Source: Pseudomonas sp. GM50
Lineage (GTDB): Bacteria > Pseudomonadota > Gammaproteobacteria > Pseudomonadales > Pseudomonadaceae
Reading direction: 5' to 3'
Length of the DNA: 36,535 nucleotides
NCBI RefSeq assembly: GCF_000282375.1
Contig: NZ_AKJK01000120.1
Coordinates: forward strand, 1-36,535
Positions 1 to 7,498 of the stretch are shown one piece after another (positions within the stretch are counted from its first letter, which is position 1; each line of letters opens with the position of its first letter). Below the pieces are notes generated by a model that was given only the letters and a program-made list of their open reading frames with translations, did no database searches and was not told where the DNA came from. The position numbers and the translations under genes are program-made.

Positions 1-19
1 GGCTTGCCCGCGAAGGCGT
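1..19. repeat. Partial REP element cut by the left edge
   Basis: The first bases match one arm of the REP palindromes found complete at 28879-28947 and 32143-32242 (the gcttgcccgcgaag core). Only this fragment lies in the window. It sits just downstream of the bcp stop codon, the usual post-gene position of such repeats in Pseudomonas. Confidence 0.6.
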
Positions 20-39
20 CCGAACAGGCGCCCAAACAA

Positions 40-513
40 TCAGGCCTTGTTCAGCGCCTGAGCAGCAGCCAAAACCGCATCCACATGCCCCGGCACCTTC
101 ACGCCGCGCCATTCCTGACGCAGTACGCCGTTCTTGTCGATCAGGAACGTGCTGCGATCAACGCCCATATATTCCTTGCCGTAGAGCTTTTTCAGCTTGA
201 TCACGTCGAACAGCTGGCACAGCGCTTCTTCTTTGTCACTGATCAGCTCGAAAGTGAACGCCTGCTTGGCCTTGAAGTTTTCATGGGATTTCAGGCTGTC
301 GCGAGACACACCGAAAACTTCGGTATTGGCGGCTTTAAAGGCGTCAAGCTGATCACGAAAACCCTGACCCTGGGTGGTGCAGCCCGGTGTGCTGTCCTTC
401 GGATAGAAGTAAATCACCACTTGCTTGCCTTTGAGGCCTGCGAGGCTGACGGATTGCCCGCTGGTGGCGGGTGCTTCGAAGTCGGCAACCGGTTGGTCGA
501 TGGCTACGGCCAT
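40..513 (-). CDS. bcp: Thioredoxin-dependent peroxiredoxin Bcp (AhpC/TSA family)
   Basis: This is a 157-residue cytoplasmic thiol peroxidase that reduces hydrogen peroxide and organic hydroperoxides with thioredoxin as electron donor. The thioredoxin-fold protein carries the peroxiredoxin signature FYPKDSTPGCTTQ, whose cysteine is the expected peroxidatic residue. Further on are SRDS and a FLIDKNGVLR strand, typical of the Bcp/PrxQ branch. The start MAVAIDQP is chosen over an upstream in-frame ATG because an AAGGAA ribosome site lies just before it and length then matches the family (about 155). It follows gcvR with a 10-nt gap, so the two are probably cotranscribed. The assignment is secure; the in vivo substrate is not shown by sequence. 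Confidence 0.96.
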   Translation of the reverse strand: MAVAIDQPVADFEAPATSGQSVSLAGLKGKQVVIYFYPKDSTPGCTTQGQGFRDQLDAFKAANTEVFGVSRDSLKSHENFKAKQAFTFELISDKEEALCQLFDVIKLKKLYGKEYMGVDRSTFLIDKNGVLRQEWRGVKVPGHVDAVLAAAQALNKA

Positions 514-523
514 GAAAGCTTCC

Positions 524-1084
524 TTACATTGGGTTTTGTGGGCGCCACGGTTCAATCAGTGCGTCCAGGTTCATGGCGTCGGCGAAATCCAGGAACTGGT
601 CACGCAACCAGCTGATCTGGGTGCCGGCCGGCAAAGTCACGGTAAACGTGGCGTTAAGCATGGTGCCGCCTGTCTGCGGGGCCTGATAGGTGTCACAGGT
701 CAGGTTCTCCAGCTCGACGTTGTGATCCATGAAGAACTGGCACAGCTCGTTGATGATGTCCGGACGGTAAGCCGAGCTGACGTAGGCAACGTACGGCAGG
801 GCCTGGGGACGGTTCTCCAGGGCTGCGCTGCGGACCACGTTAACGGTGAAGGCGTGCCGTTTGGCCAGCACTGGCAGGCTGCCTTCGAGGCGTGCCAGGG
901 CGTCCCAGCTGCCGGAGATTTCAAGGATCAACGCACTGCATTCGCCATGACGCGTCAGGCGAGAGGTGACCACGGCGCAGCGGTTTTCATGGCTGGCGCG
1001 GCACAGGACGTTAGTCAGCTCCATGGGGTTGGCGCCGAGGGCACTGATGACAAGGAATTGTTCGCGAACTGTGGGGGTGGACAT
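524..1084 (-). CDS. gcvR: Glycine cleavage system regulatory protein GcvR (two ACT domains)
   Basis: A 186-residue cytoplasmic regulator made of two ACT-like modules (about residues 8-85 and 95-175). The N-terminus reads REQFLVISALGANPMELTNV and the second half contains ELCQFFMDHNVELENLTCDT, both typical of GcvR proteins. In enterobacteria GcvR binds GcvA and modulates transcription of the glycine cleavage operon according to glycine supply. Whether this copy does so is inferred from family only, and Pseudomonas homologues are often annotated simply as ACT-domain proteins. It is first in the gcvR-bcp pair and divergent from dapA across a 326-bp gap. Confidence 0.9.
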   Translation of the reverse strand: MSTPTVREQFLVISALGANPMELTNVLCRASHENRCAVVTSRLTRHGECSALILEISGSWDALARLEGSLPVLAKRHAFTVNVVRSAALENRPQALPYVAYVSSAYRPDIINELCQFFMDHNVELENLTCDTYQAPQTGGTMLNATFTVTLPAGTQISWLRDQFLDFADAMNLDALIEPWRPQNPM

Positions 1085-1410
1085 GCAGCATTCCTAAAGC
1101 GATGAGCGGTCGATACTTTTATGGGCTTTTTTTACCGGGACGAGCCTGCGGATGCGAATTCAGAAAACCCGGCCGAAGGTTGCAACGTGCTCCAGTATGG
1201 CAAGAGCGAGGGGTGGCAACGCTGGATCGGGGCTTGTGATGCCGAAAATGGAGGCTGGAACGCGGCGTACGAGCTTATCAGTACCGATCAAAGTCTGAAG
1301 GGTAGCGAAAAGCAGCGCCAAGGGGAATGGCAGCAGCGGAGTACTTCGCTTGTACAAGCATCTTGGCGCCAGTACCATTACCGCTCTCTTTTTCCGGCAG
1401 GAGCGGTTGC
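1085..1410. promoter_or_regulatory. Divergent gcvR/dapA intergenic region
   Basis: This 326-bp gap must hold the promoters for both directions. For dapA, a possible sigma-70-type pair is TTGTAC at 1350-1355 and TACCAT at 1373-1378 with a 17-bp spacer, weak matches read by eye. A ribosome site GGCAGGAG lies before the dapA ATG. Short open frames here overlap both flanks and show no family features, so I regard the gap as non-coding. Confidence 0.4.
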
Positions 1411-2289
1411 ATGATTGCGGGCAGTATGGTGGCACTGGTCACACCCATGGATGCACAGGGTCGTCTCGACTGGGACAGCCTGAGCAAACTGGTGGACTTC
1501 CACCTGCAAGAGGGCACCAACGCCATCGTGGCGGTCGGCACTACAGGTGAGTCGGCCACGCTTGACGTGAACGAGCACATCGAAGTGATTCGTCGCGTGG
1601 TTGCCCAGGTTGCAGGGCGTATTCCGGTGATCGCCGGTACGGGCGCCAATTCGACGCGCGAAGCGATCGAACTGACCACCAACGCGAAGAACGCTGGCGC
1701 CGATGCGTGCCTGCTGGTAACCCCTTATTACAACAAGCCGACGCAAGAAGGCCTGTACCAGCACTTCAAGGCCATCGCCGAAGCCGTCGACATCCCGCAG
1801 ATCCTTTACAACGTGCCGGGCCGTACCGCATGCGACATGCAGGCCGAAACTGTAATCCGCCTGTCGACCGTGAAGAACATCATCGGCATCAAGGAAGCCA
1901 CGGGCGACTTGCAGCGCGCCAAGGACATCCTGGCTGGCGTGAGCAGCGATTTCCTGGTTTATTCCGGTGACGACGCGACCGCGGTCGAGCTGATGCTGCT
2001 CGGTGGCAAGGGCAATATTTCGGTGACCGCCAACGTCGCACCGCGCGCCATGAGCGAGTTGTGTGCCGCGGCCATGGCCGGTGATGCCGTCAAAGCCCGG
2101 GCGATCCACGAAAAACTGATGCCGCTCAATAAAACCCTGTTTATCGAATCCAACCCTATCCCCGTGAAATGGGCACTGCATGAAATGGGCTTGATGCCGG
2201 ACGGTATCCGTCTGCCGCTCACCTGGCTCAGTGCTGCCTGTCACGAACCGCTGCGGCAGGCCATGCGCCAGTCCGGCGTCCTGGTTTAA
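1411..2289 (+). CDS. dapA: 4-hydroxy-tetrahydrodipicolinate synthase
   Basis: This enzyme condenses pyruvate with aspartate semialdehyde, the first committed step of the diaminopimelate/lysine pathway, which also feeds peptidoglycan. It is 292 residues, the normal DapA length. Active-site residues are visible: GTTGES around residues 43-48, YYNKP with Tyr107, Tyr133 and Arg138 in LYNVPGR, and the Schiff-base Lys161 in GIKEATGD. The start MIAGSMVALV is chosen because it gives the exact family N-terminus and is preceded by GGCAGGAG; an in-frame upstream ATG at 1327 adds a non-homologous extension. The gene heads a run dapA-bamC-MBL hydrolase-purC with gaps of 17, 4 and 28 nt. Confidence 0.97.
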   Translation: MIAGSMVALVTPMDAQGRLDWDSLSKLVDFHLQEGTNAIVAVGTTGESATLDVNEHIEVIRRVVAQVAGRIPVIAGTGANSTREAIELTTNAKNAGADACLLVTPYYNKPTQEGLYQHFKAIAEAVDIPQILYNVPGRTACDMQAETVIRLSTVKNIIGIKEATGDLQRAKDILAGVSSDFLVYSGDDATAVELMLLGGKGNISVTANVAPRAMSELCAAAMAGDAVKARAIHEKLMPLNKTLFIESNPIPVKWALHEMGLMPDGIRLPLTWLSAACHEPLRQAMRQSGVLV

Positions 2290-2306
2290 TTGAGGAAGTA
2301 CTACGC

Positions 2307-3422
2307 ATGAAGCGATTGGCCGGACTTTCCGCACTTGCCTTGATTATCTCCAGCACCAGTGGCTGCGGATGGATCTGGGGCCCGGAAGGTTATTTCCGTG
2401 ACCGTGGTAGCGACTACCTGGAAGCGCAACAGACTGCACCGATGCAACTGCCACCGGACGTCAGCACCGCCAAGCGTCTGGATCCGCTGTTGCCGATCCC
2501 GCGCAACGTGGCTGACGACACCGTCAAGGGCGAATACATCGTGCCTCGTCCGCAGCCGTTGTCGGCAGCGGCTGATGCCAGCGACTACACCTTGCAGAAG
2601 AGCGGCGATTCGCGTTGGGTCATGGCCCAGCACCCACCGGCCGAAGTCTGGCCCGTGGCCGTGCAGTTCTTCCAGGACAACGGTTTCCGTCTGGACGAGC
2701 AACGCCCACAAACTGGCGAATTCACCACCACCTGGCAGCGTTCCGACGAACTGTCCGCAGCGATGGCCAAGCGCCTGAGCGCAGCCGGTGTCGGCGCTGA
2801 CAGTGAAAGCCGTGTGCGGGTACGTATCGAACCAGGCGTTCAGCGCAACACCAGTGAAGTCTACGTGGTCAGCGCCGAGCGTCCTGCCGGCAGCACCGCC
2901 AATGTGGATTTCACCAATCGTTCGGTTAACACCGGCCTGGACGCAGCACTGGTCGACGACATGCTGGCAAGCATGAGCCGCACCTCGGAGAAGGGCGGTT
3001 CGGTCTCCATGCTGGCCTCTCGTGATTTCGATACGCCAAGTCGTGTCAGCCTGACCGAAGATGGCAGCGGCAACCCGGTGCTCAACGTCGGTTCCGATCT
3101 GGATCGTGCCTGGTCGAGCGTCGGTCGTGCACTGGAACAGGGCGAATGGCGTGTTGAAGACATCAACCGCAGCCTGGGCCTGTACTACATCAACCTCGCC
3201 GAAAAAGCCGAGAAAAAGGACGAGAAGCCAGGTTTCTTCGGCAGTCTGTTCGGCAGCAAGCCGGACAAGGAAGAAGTTGAAGCCCGCGCCGAGCGTTATC
3301 AGGTTCGCCTGAGCAAGGTTGGCGAGAACGTGCAAGTCACCGTCGAGAAAAACATCAACACCGTGGCGCCAGCAGACGTGGCGCGTAAAGTGTTGACCGT
3401 GATTCAGGACAACCTGGGCTGA
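2307..3422 (+). CDS. bamC: Outer membrane protein assembly factor BamC (NlpB) lipoprotein
   Basis: A 371-residue lipoprotein of the BAM complex, which inserts beta-barrel proteins into the outer membrane. The signal peptide MKRLAGLSALALIISS ends in a lipobox STSGC, making Cys20 the lipidated residue. A long extended N-terminal segment rich in Pro and Asp follows (PMQLPPDVST and onward), as in BamC where it wraps BamD. Two helix-grip domains follow, roughly residues 100-220 and 230-371. It lies 17 nt after dapA, the dapA-bamC pairing known in E. coli (dapA-nlpB). A charged Lys/Glu-rich insert with GFFGSLFGSKPDKEE is visible near residues 305-330. Identification rests on context plus these features. 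Confidence 0.93.
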   Translation: MKRLAGLSALALIISSTSGCGWIWGPEGYFRDRGSDYLEAQQTAPMQLPPDVSTAKRLDPLLPIPRNVADDTVKGEYIVPRPQPLSAAADASDYTLQKSGDSRWVMAQHPPAEVWPVAVQFFQDNGFRLDEQRPQTGEFTTTWQRSDELSAAMAKRLSAAGVGADSESRVRVRIEPGVQRNTSEVYVVSAERPAGSTANVDFTNRSVNTGLDAALVDDMLASMSRTSEKGGSVSMLASRDFDTPSRVSLTEDGSGNPVLNVGSDLDRAWSSVGRALEQGEWRVEDINRSLGLYYINLAEKAEKKDEKPGFFGSLFGSKPDKEEVEARAERYQVRLSKVGENVQVTVEKNINTVAPADVARKVLTVIQDNLG

Positions 3423-3426
3423 TCAC

Positions 3427-4185
3427 ATGCGTTTTGCCGTTCTCGGCAGCGGTAGCCAAGGGAACGGCACGCTGATAGCCAGCGATGACACGTATGTACT
3501 GGTGGATTGTGGTTTCTCCCTGCGAGAAACCGAAAAACGCCTGCTGCGACTGGGTGTGAACCCTTCGCAGCTGAGCGCGATACTCGTGACCCACGAACAT
3601 GCCGACCACGTGCATGGCGTGGGTTTGCTGTCTCGGCGTTACAATCTGCCTGTCTACCTCAGTCGCGGGACCCTGCGCGGGATGCGCAAACCGATTGAAC
3701 CCGCAGGCTTTCTGGCTGGCGGCGAGCAACTGCAAATCGGCAACCTGAGCATCGGCGTCATTGCCGTGGCCCATGATGCACAGGAGCCGACACAATATGT
3801 CTTCAGCGACGGTCAGCGGCGTTTCGGCTTGTTGACCGACCTGGGCTCATATTGCAACAAGGTGCTGGACGGCTACCGGGACCTCGATGCATTGATGATC
3901 GAGTCCAACCATTGCCGTGACATGCTGGCTCGCGGTCACTACCCGTACTTTCTCAAGCAGCGGGTGGGCGGTGAATTGGGACATTTGAACAACCATCAGG
4001 CGGCATTCCTGGTGGCCGAGTTGGGCTGGCAAGGCCTGCAACACCTGGTCCTGGCCCATCTGAGCAGCAAGAACAACCTGCCGCAGCTGGCCCGGCAATG
4101 TTTTGTCGACACCCTCGGGTGCGACCCGGACTGGCTGCAACTGGCCGATCAAGATTCAGGGCTCGACTGGCGACACATCGCCTAG
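3427..4185 (+). CDS. MBL-fold metallohydrolase (YycJ/WalJ-like)
   Basis: A 252-residue metallo-beta-lactamase-fold hydrolase. The metal motif is HEHADH at residues 56-61, with a later AHDAQEP histidine, TDLGS aspartate and a C-terminal HLSSKNN histidine completing the set. The opening RFAVLGSGSQGNGT is characteristic of the YycJ/WalJ branch, whose members include DNA-processing exonuclease-like enzymes; the substrate here is unknown. There is no signal peptide, so it should be cytoplasmic. Only 4 nt separate it from bamC and 28 nt from purC, so it is probably cotranscribed. The fold is certain; the biochemical role is not. Confidence 0.9.
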   Translation: MRFAVLGSGSQGNGTLIASDDTYVLVDCGFSLRETEKRLLRLGVNPSQLSAILVTHEHADHVHGVGLLSRRYNLPVYLSRGTLRGMRKPIEPAGFLAGGEQLQIGNLSIGVIAVAHDAQEPTQYVFSDGQRRFGLLTDLGSYCNKVLDGYRDLDALMIESNHCRDMLARGHYPYFLKQRVGGELGHLNNHQAAFLVAELGWQGLQHLVLAHLSSKNNLPQLARQCFVDTLGCDPDWLQLADQDSGLDWRHIA

Positions 4186-4213
4186 CCCACCTACTTAGCA
4201 AGCGGAGCCCATC

Positions 4214-4927
4214 ATGGAAAAACGTGAAGAACTCTACCGCGGCAAAGCCAAATCGGTTTACAAGACCGACGACGCTGACCGCTTGATCCTGCTGTTTCGC
4301 AACGACACTTCGGCGTTCGACGGCAAGCGCATCGAGCAGCTCGACCGCAAAGGCATGGTGAACAACAAGTTCAACGCCTTCATCATGCAGAAACTCGAAG
4401 CAGCCGGCGTGCCGACTCAATTCGACAAACTGCTGGGCGACAACGAATGCCTGGTGAAGAAGCTCGACATGATCCCGGTCGAGTGCGTCGTGCGTAACTA
4501 CGCCGCTGGCAGCCTGGTCAAGCGTCTGGGCGTCGAAGAAGGTATGAAGCTCAACCCTTACACCTTCGAACTGTTCCTGAAGGACGACGCCAAGGGCGAC
4601 CCGTTCATCAACGAATCCCACGTCGTGGCATTCGGTTGGGGCACCGCCGAGCAACTGGTTCGCATGAAAGAACTGTCGCTCAAGGTCAACGAAGTCCTGA
4701 GCAAACTGTTCGACGACGCCGGCCTGCTGCTGGTCGACTTCAAACTGGAATTCGGCGTTTTCTCCGACGGCTCCATCGTCCTGGGCGACGAGTTCAGCCC
4801 GGACGGCTGCCGTCTGTGGGACAAGGCTACCGGCAAGAAGATGGACAAGGACCGCTTCCGTCAGGGCCTCGGTGACGTCATCGAAGCTTACGAAGAAGTC
4901 GCCAATCGTCTGGGCGTACCGCTGTAA
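4214..4927 (+). CDS. purC: Phosphoribosylaminoimidazole-succinocarboxamide synthase
   Basis: SAICAR synthetase ligates aspartate to CAIR using ATP in de novo purine synthesis. The 237-residue length is that of the stand-alone bacterial enzyme. It begins EKREELYRGKAKSVYKTDD (nucleotide-binding hairpin), then has VECVVRNYAAGS with the signature around residues 90-105, and the second signature LVDFKLEFG with LGDEFSPDGCRLWD. A GGAG ribosome site precedes the ATG. Last gene of the dapA run; tRNA-Ser follows 83 nt later with its own promoter-like sequence. Confidence 0.97.
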   Translation: MEKREELYRGKAKSVYKTDDADRLILLFRNDTSAFDGKRIEQLDRKGMVNNKFNAFIMQKLEAAGVPTQFDKLLGDNECLVKKLDMIPVECVVRNYAAGSLVKRLGVEEGMKLNPYTFELFLKDDAKGDPFINESHVVAFGWGTAEQLVRMKELSLKVNEVLSKLFDDAGLLLVDFKLEFGVFSDGSIVLGDEFSPDGCRLWDKATGKKMDKDRFRQGLGDVIEAYEEVANRLGVPL

Positions 4928-4994
4928 TCGACGCAAGCATCTGATAGCACGGAAAAATTTCGCTTAGGGGGTTCGCTTCCGGCAAAAGTGTTGT

Positions 4995-5000
4995 TATGAT
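4995..5000 (+). promoter_or_regulatory. Probable -10 box of the tRNA-Ser gene
   Basis: TATGAT lies 10 nt before the mature tRNA and is followed by a GC-only stretch (gcgcgcc), the type of discriminator seen at stable-RNA promoters under stringent control. The -35 region at the right distance (TTCGCT, 4972-4977) is a poor match. Read by eye. Confidence 0.45.
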
Positions 5001-5010
5001 GCGCGCCGTT

Positions 5011-5100
5011 GGAGAGATGCCAGAGTGGCCGAATGGGACGGATTCGAAATCCGTTGTACCTTCACCGGTACCTAGGGTTCGAATCCCTATCTCTCCGCCA
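5011..5100 (+). tRNA. tRNA-Ser (anticodon CGA)
   Basis: The 90-nt sequence folds as a class II tRNA. The acceptor arm GGAGAGA pairs with TCTCTCC before the G discriminator and an encoded CCA end. The anticodon stem ACGGA/TCCGT encloses the loop TTCGAAA with anticodon CGA at 5045-5047. A long variable arm is present, and the T-loop reads GGTTCGAATCC. It reads the UCG serine codon. A spurious minus-strand open frame across it is a well-known tRNA shadow. Confidence 0.97.
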
Positions 5101-5107
5101 TTACATA

Positions 5108-5146
5108 GAAAAAGCCCCGTAGCTGAATAAGCTACGGGGCTTTTTC
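5108..5146 (+). terminator. Rho-independent terminator of tRNA-Ser
   Basis: A perfect hairpin (5108-5123 with 5131-5146, loop TGAATAA) with A-rich 5' side and a T-run on the 3' side. The symmetrical A and T tracts could make it work in both directions. Confidence 0.93.
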
Positions 5147-5442
5147 GTTTGTGCAGATTTTTCCGACCGACCACTTTCGGGTTCGTCCCTACTTTTGCCC
5201 AGGTTTTTGGTGTCGGATAAATCAGCACAGCAACGTAAGAAAAATATGCCTGCTCACGAGAAAAATGCCTCCACCGAGTCGCTTTAATTACCACCCCCTG
5301 TGTTTGTTGATCGCTTCACGAATCAAGGGGCTATCTTCGAAACATCCCCTGACATTGAAAGACATTGCCTAAAAAATTCCTCATCTACTCTGGTTTCGCA
5401 GGTCACTGATCTGTCGTAATCAGCAGTCGCAAGGAGCGATCA
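5147..5442. other. Non-coding gap after tRNA-Ser
   Basis: About 300 bp without a supportable gene. I see a small direct repeat GACATTG (5351-5357 and 5361-5367) and, at the end, the AAGGAG ribosome site of the DUF1508 gene. No integrase remnant or repeat of the tRNA 3' end was recognised. Confidence 0.5.
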
Positions 5443-5634
5443 ATGTATTTTGAGATTTACAGGCAAACCCGTGGTATCGCACAAACCGGCAAGGGCCAAT
5501 GGCGCTGGCGTTTGCGGGCGGGGAATCATGAAACGATTGCCAGTGGGGAGGCTTACGTCAACAAGTCTGATTGCGTGCATGCCATCAGTTTGATCATAGG
5601 GACTCACGATCAGACCCCGGTCAGGGAAATATAA
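5443..5634 (+). CDS. DUF1508 (YegP-type) small protein
   Basis: A 63-residue protein consisting of one DUF1508 module: MYFEIYRQ, then GQWRWRLRAGNHETIASGEAY, then CVHAISLI. These modules form a small beta-sheet fold; E. coli YegP has two in tandem, this one has one. Function is unknown. A strong ribosome site AAGGAGCGATCA precedes the ATG and a terminator follows directly, so it is probably a monocistronic gene. Confidence 0.85.
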   Translation: MYFEIYRQTRGIAQTGKGQWRWRLRAGNHETIASGEAYVNKSDCVHAISLIIGTHDQTPVREI

Positions 5635-5647
5635 GCTCGAGGGCGAT

Positions 5648-5676
5648 GAAGCTGCTCATGGGAGCAGCTTCGTTTT
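5648..5676 (+). terminator. Rho-independent terminator after the DUF1508 gene
   Basis: A 10-bp stem (5648-5657 with 5662-5671) with the 4-nt loop ATGG, followed by GTTTT. It also lies beyond the stop codon of the convergent small gene ending at 5689. Confidence 0.85.
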
Positions 5677-5688
5677 AACCGGGCGGTC

Positions 5689-5895
5689 TTACGGTTGTGA
5701 GTGGCCCAGTTTTCTTTTGATCAGGTCGTAGACTTCCTTGTGGGTGGAGTTGTTCAGGGCGTTGTTCTTGCAGGCCAAGGCCAGGAACGTTTTAACCTCT
5801 TCCTTTGCGTGAGGGTAAAGGCCTGCGACGTAGTCGGCTTCATGAACCTGGGTACAGTTGAAGTGTTTGTCGTCTTTTGCTTTATCTCTAGCCAT
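5689..5895 (-). CDS. Small hydrophilic conserved-type protein of unknown function
   Basis: A 68-residue, lysine- and histidine-rich soluble protein with no signal peptide or membrane segment. It opens MARDKAKDDKHFNCTQ and ends with a predicted helix, STHKEVYDLIKRKLG. It is supported as a real gene by a very strong ribosome site (AAAGGAG, 7 nt before the ATG) and by codon use like its neighbours. I do not recognise a named family with confidence; similar small proteins are, as far as I recall, common hypotheticals in Pseudomonas. It is divergent from the LysR gene at 6132 across 236 bp. Confidence 0.8.
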   Translation of the reverse strand: MARDKAKDDKHFNCTQVHEADYVAGLYPHAKEEVKTFLALACKNNALNNSTHKEVYDLIKRKLGHSQP

Positions 5896-6131
5896 TGCGA
5901 GGCTCCTTTGAGTTCAAATGGTTTTCGGTGGTCAGGGTCGTTTTGCCCCAAACGTTGCTGAGCTTAGGGGCGCAATCGCTTCCTGCCAGACGAACGACGA
6001 AATCAGGAAGGGGCTGTAGGACGAAGACGCTGTCTGCATTTGGATTAAACGCAAACTGCTTGAGTCGCATAGACGCCGATTACGACACCTCCCTAAACTG
6101 TCATCCAAGTCTTGGGGATCGGGGGCAATGG

Positions 6132-7058
6132 ATGAATCGCAACGAACTGCGCAAGGCCGACATCAATCTGATGGTGGTGTTCGAGACATTGATGCTCGAA
6201 CGCAACGTCACACGGGTGGCGGAGAAGCTGTTCCTCGGTCAGCCGACCATCAGTGCGGCGCTGAACCGCTTGCGGACGATGTTCAATGATCCGCTGTTCA
6301 TTCGGGTCGGCCATCGCATGGAGCCGACGGCGCGGGCCGAGGAAATTATTCTGCACCTGTCACCTGCGCTGGATTCGCTGTCGGTGGCCTTGAGCCTGAC
6401 CCATGATTTTGATCCGCTCAGCAGCACCATGACGTTTCGCATCGGGCTGTCGGACGATGTCGAGTTCGGCTTGTTACCGCCGCTGCTGCGTGCTTTGCGC
6501 CAGGAAGCGCCGAAAGTGGTGTTCGTGGTCCAGCATGTCGACTACTGGCGCATTCCCGACCTGCTGGCGTCCGGTGATATCACCGTTGGTATTAGCCAGA
6601 CCCGCGGCCTGCCGGCCAACGCCAAGCGCAAATTGTTGCGACACATCCAGCCCAGTATTTTGCGCGCAGACGCCTCGGACACACCGCTGACCCTTGATGA
6701 ATATTGCTCGCGGCCGCACGTGCTGGTGTCCCATACCGCGAATGTCAGTGGCTACGCTGATGAGTGGCTGGCGGAAATCGGTCGTACACGCCAGGTAGTG
6801 CTGTCCGTTCCGCAGTACAGTTCGTTGCCGGCCTTGCTCGCCGGCACCGATCTGATCGCCAGCCTGCCGGATTACACGGCTGAAGCGATGGCCGCGTCCG
6901 GCCAACTGTTCAAGGAGCCGTTTCCGTTCAAGACGCCGACCCTGGACCTGTCCATGGTCTGGCTCAGTCATGTCGACAGCGATCCGGCCGAGCGCTGGCT
7001 GCGCGCGCGTCTGGAGGCGTTCATGAGTGAGCGTGCGACTCTTGCGCCGTCCCAGTGA
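6132..7058 (+). CDS. LysR-family transcriptional regulator
   Basis: A 308-residue LTTR. The N-terminal winged helix-turn-helix covers about residues 1-65 (RNVTRVAEKLFLGQPTISAALNRLR is the HTH core). The C-terminal two-lobed effector domain runs to the end, starting near STMTFRIGLSD. The start MNRNELRKADINLMVVFE is chosen because LTTR N-termini begin about here; the open frame extends 79 codons upstream without homology, and an out-of-frame ATG lies 4 nt earlier. Target unknown: candidates are itself, the small divergent gene, or the CHMI-type isomerase 57 nt downstream in the same direction. It is not especially similar to the twin LysR proteins at 7.5-9.7 kb. Confidence 0.92.
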   Translation: MNRNELRKADINLMVVFETLMLERNVTRVAEKLFLGQPTISAALNRLRTMFNDPLFIRVGHRMEPTARAEEIILHLSPALDSLSVALSLTHDFDPLSSTMTFRIGLSDDVEFGLLPPLLRALRQEAPKVVFVVQHVDYWRIPDLLASGDITVGISQTRGLPANAKRKLLRHIQPSILRADASDTPLTLDEYCSRPHVLVSHTANVSGYADEWLAEIGRTRQVVLSVPQYSSLPALLAGTDLIASLPDYTAEAMAASGQLFKEPFPFKTPTLDLSMVWLSHVDSDPAERWLRARLEAFMSERATLAPSQ

Positions 7059-7115
7059 GCAGGGCGGCTCTGTGTTATATGTACGACCTTTCTGCCAATC
7101 TTCAGGAGCCCCGTT

Positions 7116-7481
7116 ATGCCCCACCTGCACATGGAATACACCGCCAACTTGCCCGAATTGAATGCCGATCTGGCGTTGATGCGACTCAACAATGCGTTGA
7201 TGGCTTCCGGTCAGTTTGCGGCCGAGTTCGATATCAAGAGCCGTGCAGTGAAGGTCGAGAGCTTCAAGGTTGGGACCGCATTGGGCGAGCGGGCTTTTGT
7301 GCATATCAAGCTGGCACTGTTGAGCGGGCGTTCGGCGGAGATCAAGAAGCAGTTGTCGCAAAGCCTGTTGGCAGTGTTGCAGGACTTGTGCGAATGGCCG
7401 GCCAACGTAGAAGTGCAGTTGTGTGCGGAAATTCTGGATATTGATCGCGAGTCCTACACCAAGACTGCCATCGGCCTCTGA
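7116..7481 (+). CDS. 5-carboxymethyl-2-hydroxymuconate isomerase family protein
   Basis: A 121-residue tautomerase-superfamily protein of the CHMI (HpcD/HpaF) type. After removal of Met1, Pro2 would be the N-terminal catalytic base. The start MPHLHMEYTANLPE and the segments FVHIKLALLSGR and EVQLCAEILDID match this family. CHMI acts in homoprotocatechuate degradation, but no other gene of that pathway is present here, so the true substrate is uncertain. A CAGGAG ribosome site precedes the ATG. It follows the LysR gene by 57 nt and is convergent with the LysR gene ending at 7499. Confidence 0.88.
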   Translation: MPHLHMEYTANLPELNADLALMRLNNALMASGQFAAEFDIKSRAVKVESFKVGTALGERAFVHIKLALLSGRSAEIKKQLSQSLLAVLQDLCEWPANVEVQLCAEILDIDRESYTKTAIGL

Positions 7482-7498
7482 CAGCCCAGGTCTTGGGT

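Noticed and set aside
5011..5100. tRNA-Ser as the attachment site of an integrated island
   Set aside because: No integrase gene and no repeat of the tRNA 3' end was found downstream.
4878..5294. Minus-strand open frame of 138 codons over the tRNA-Ser
   Set aside because: It runs through the tRNA (GEIGIRTLG is its translated antisense) and the terminator, a common mis-annotation.
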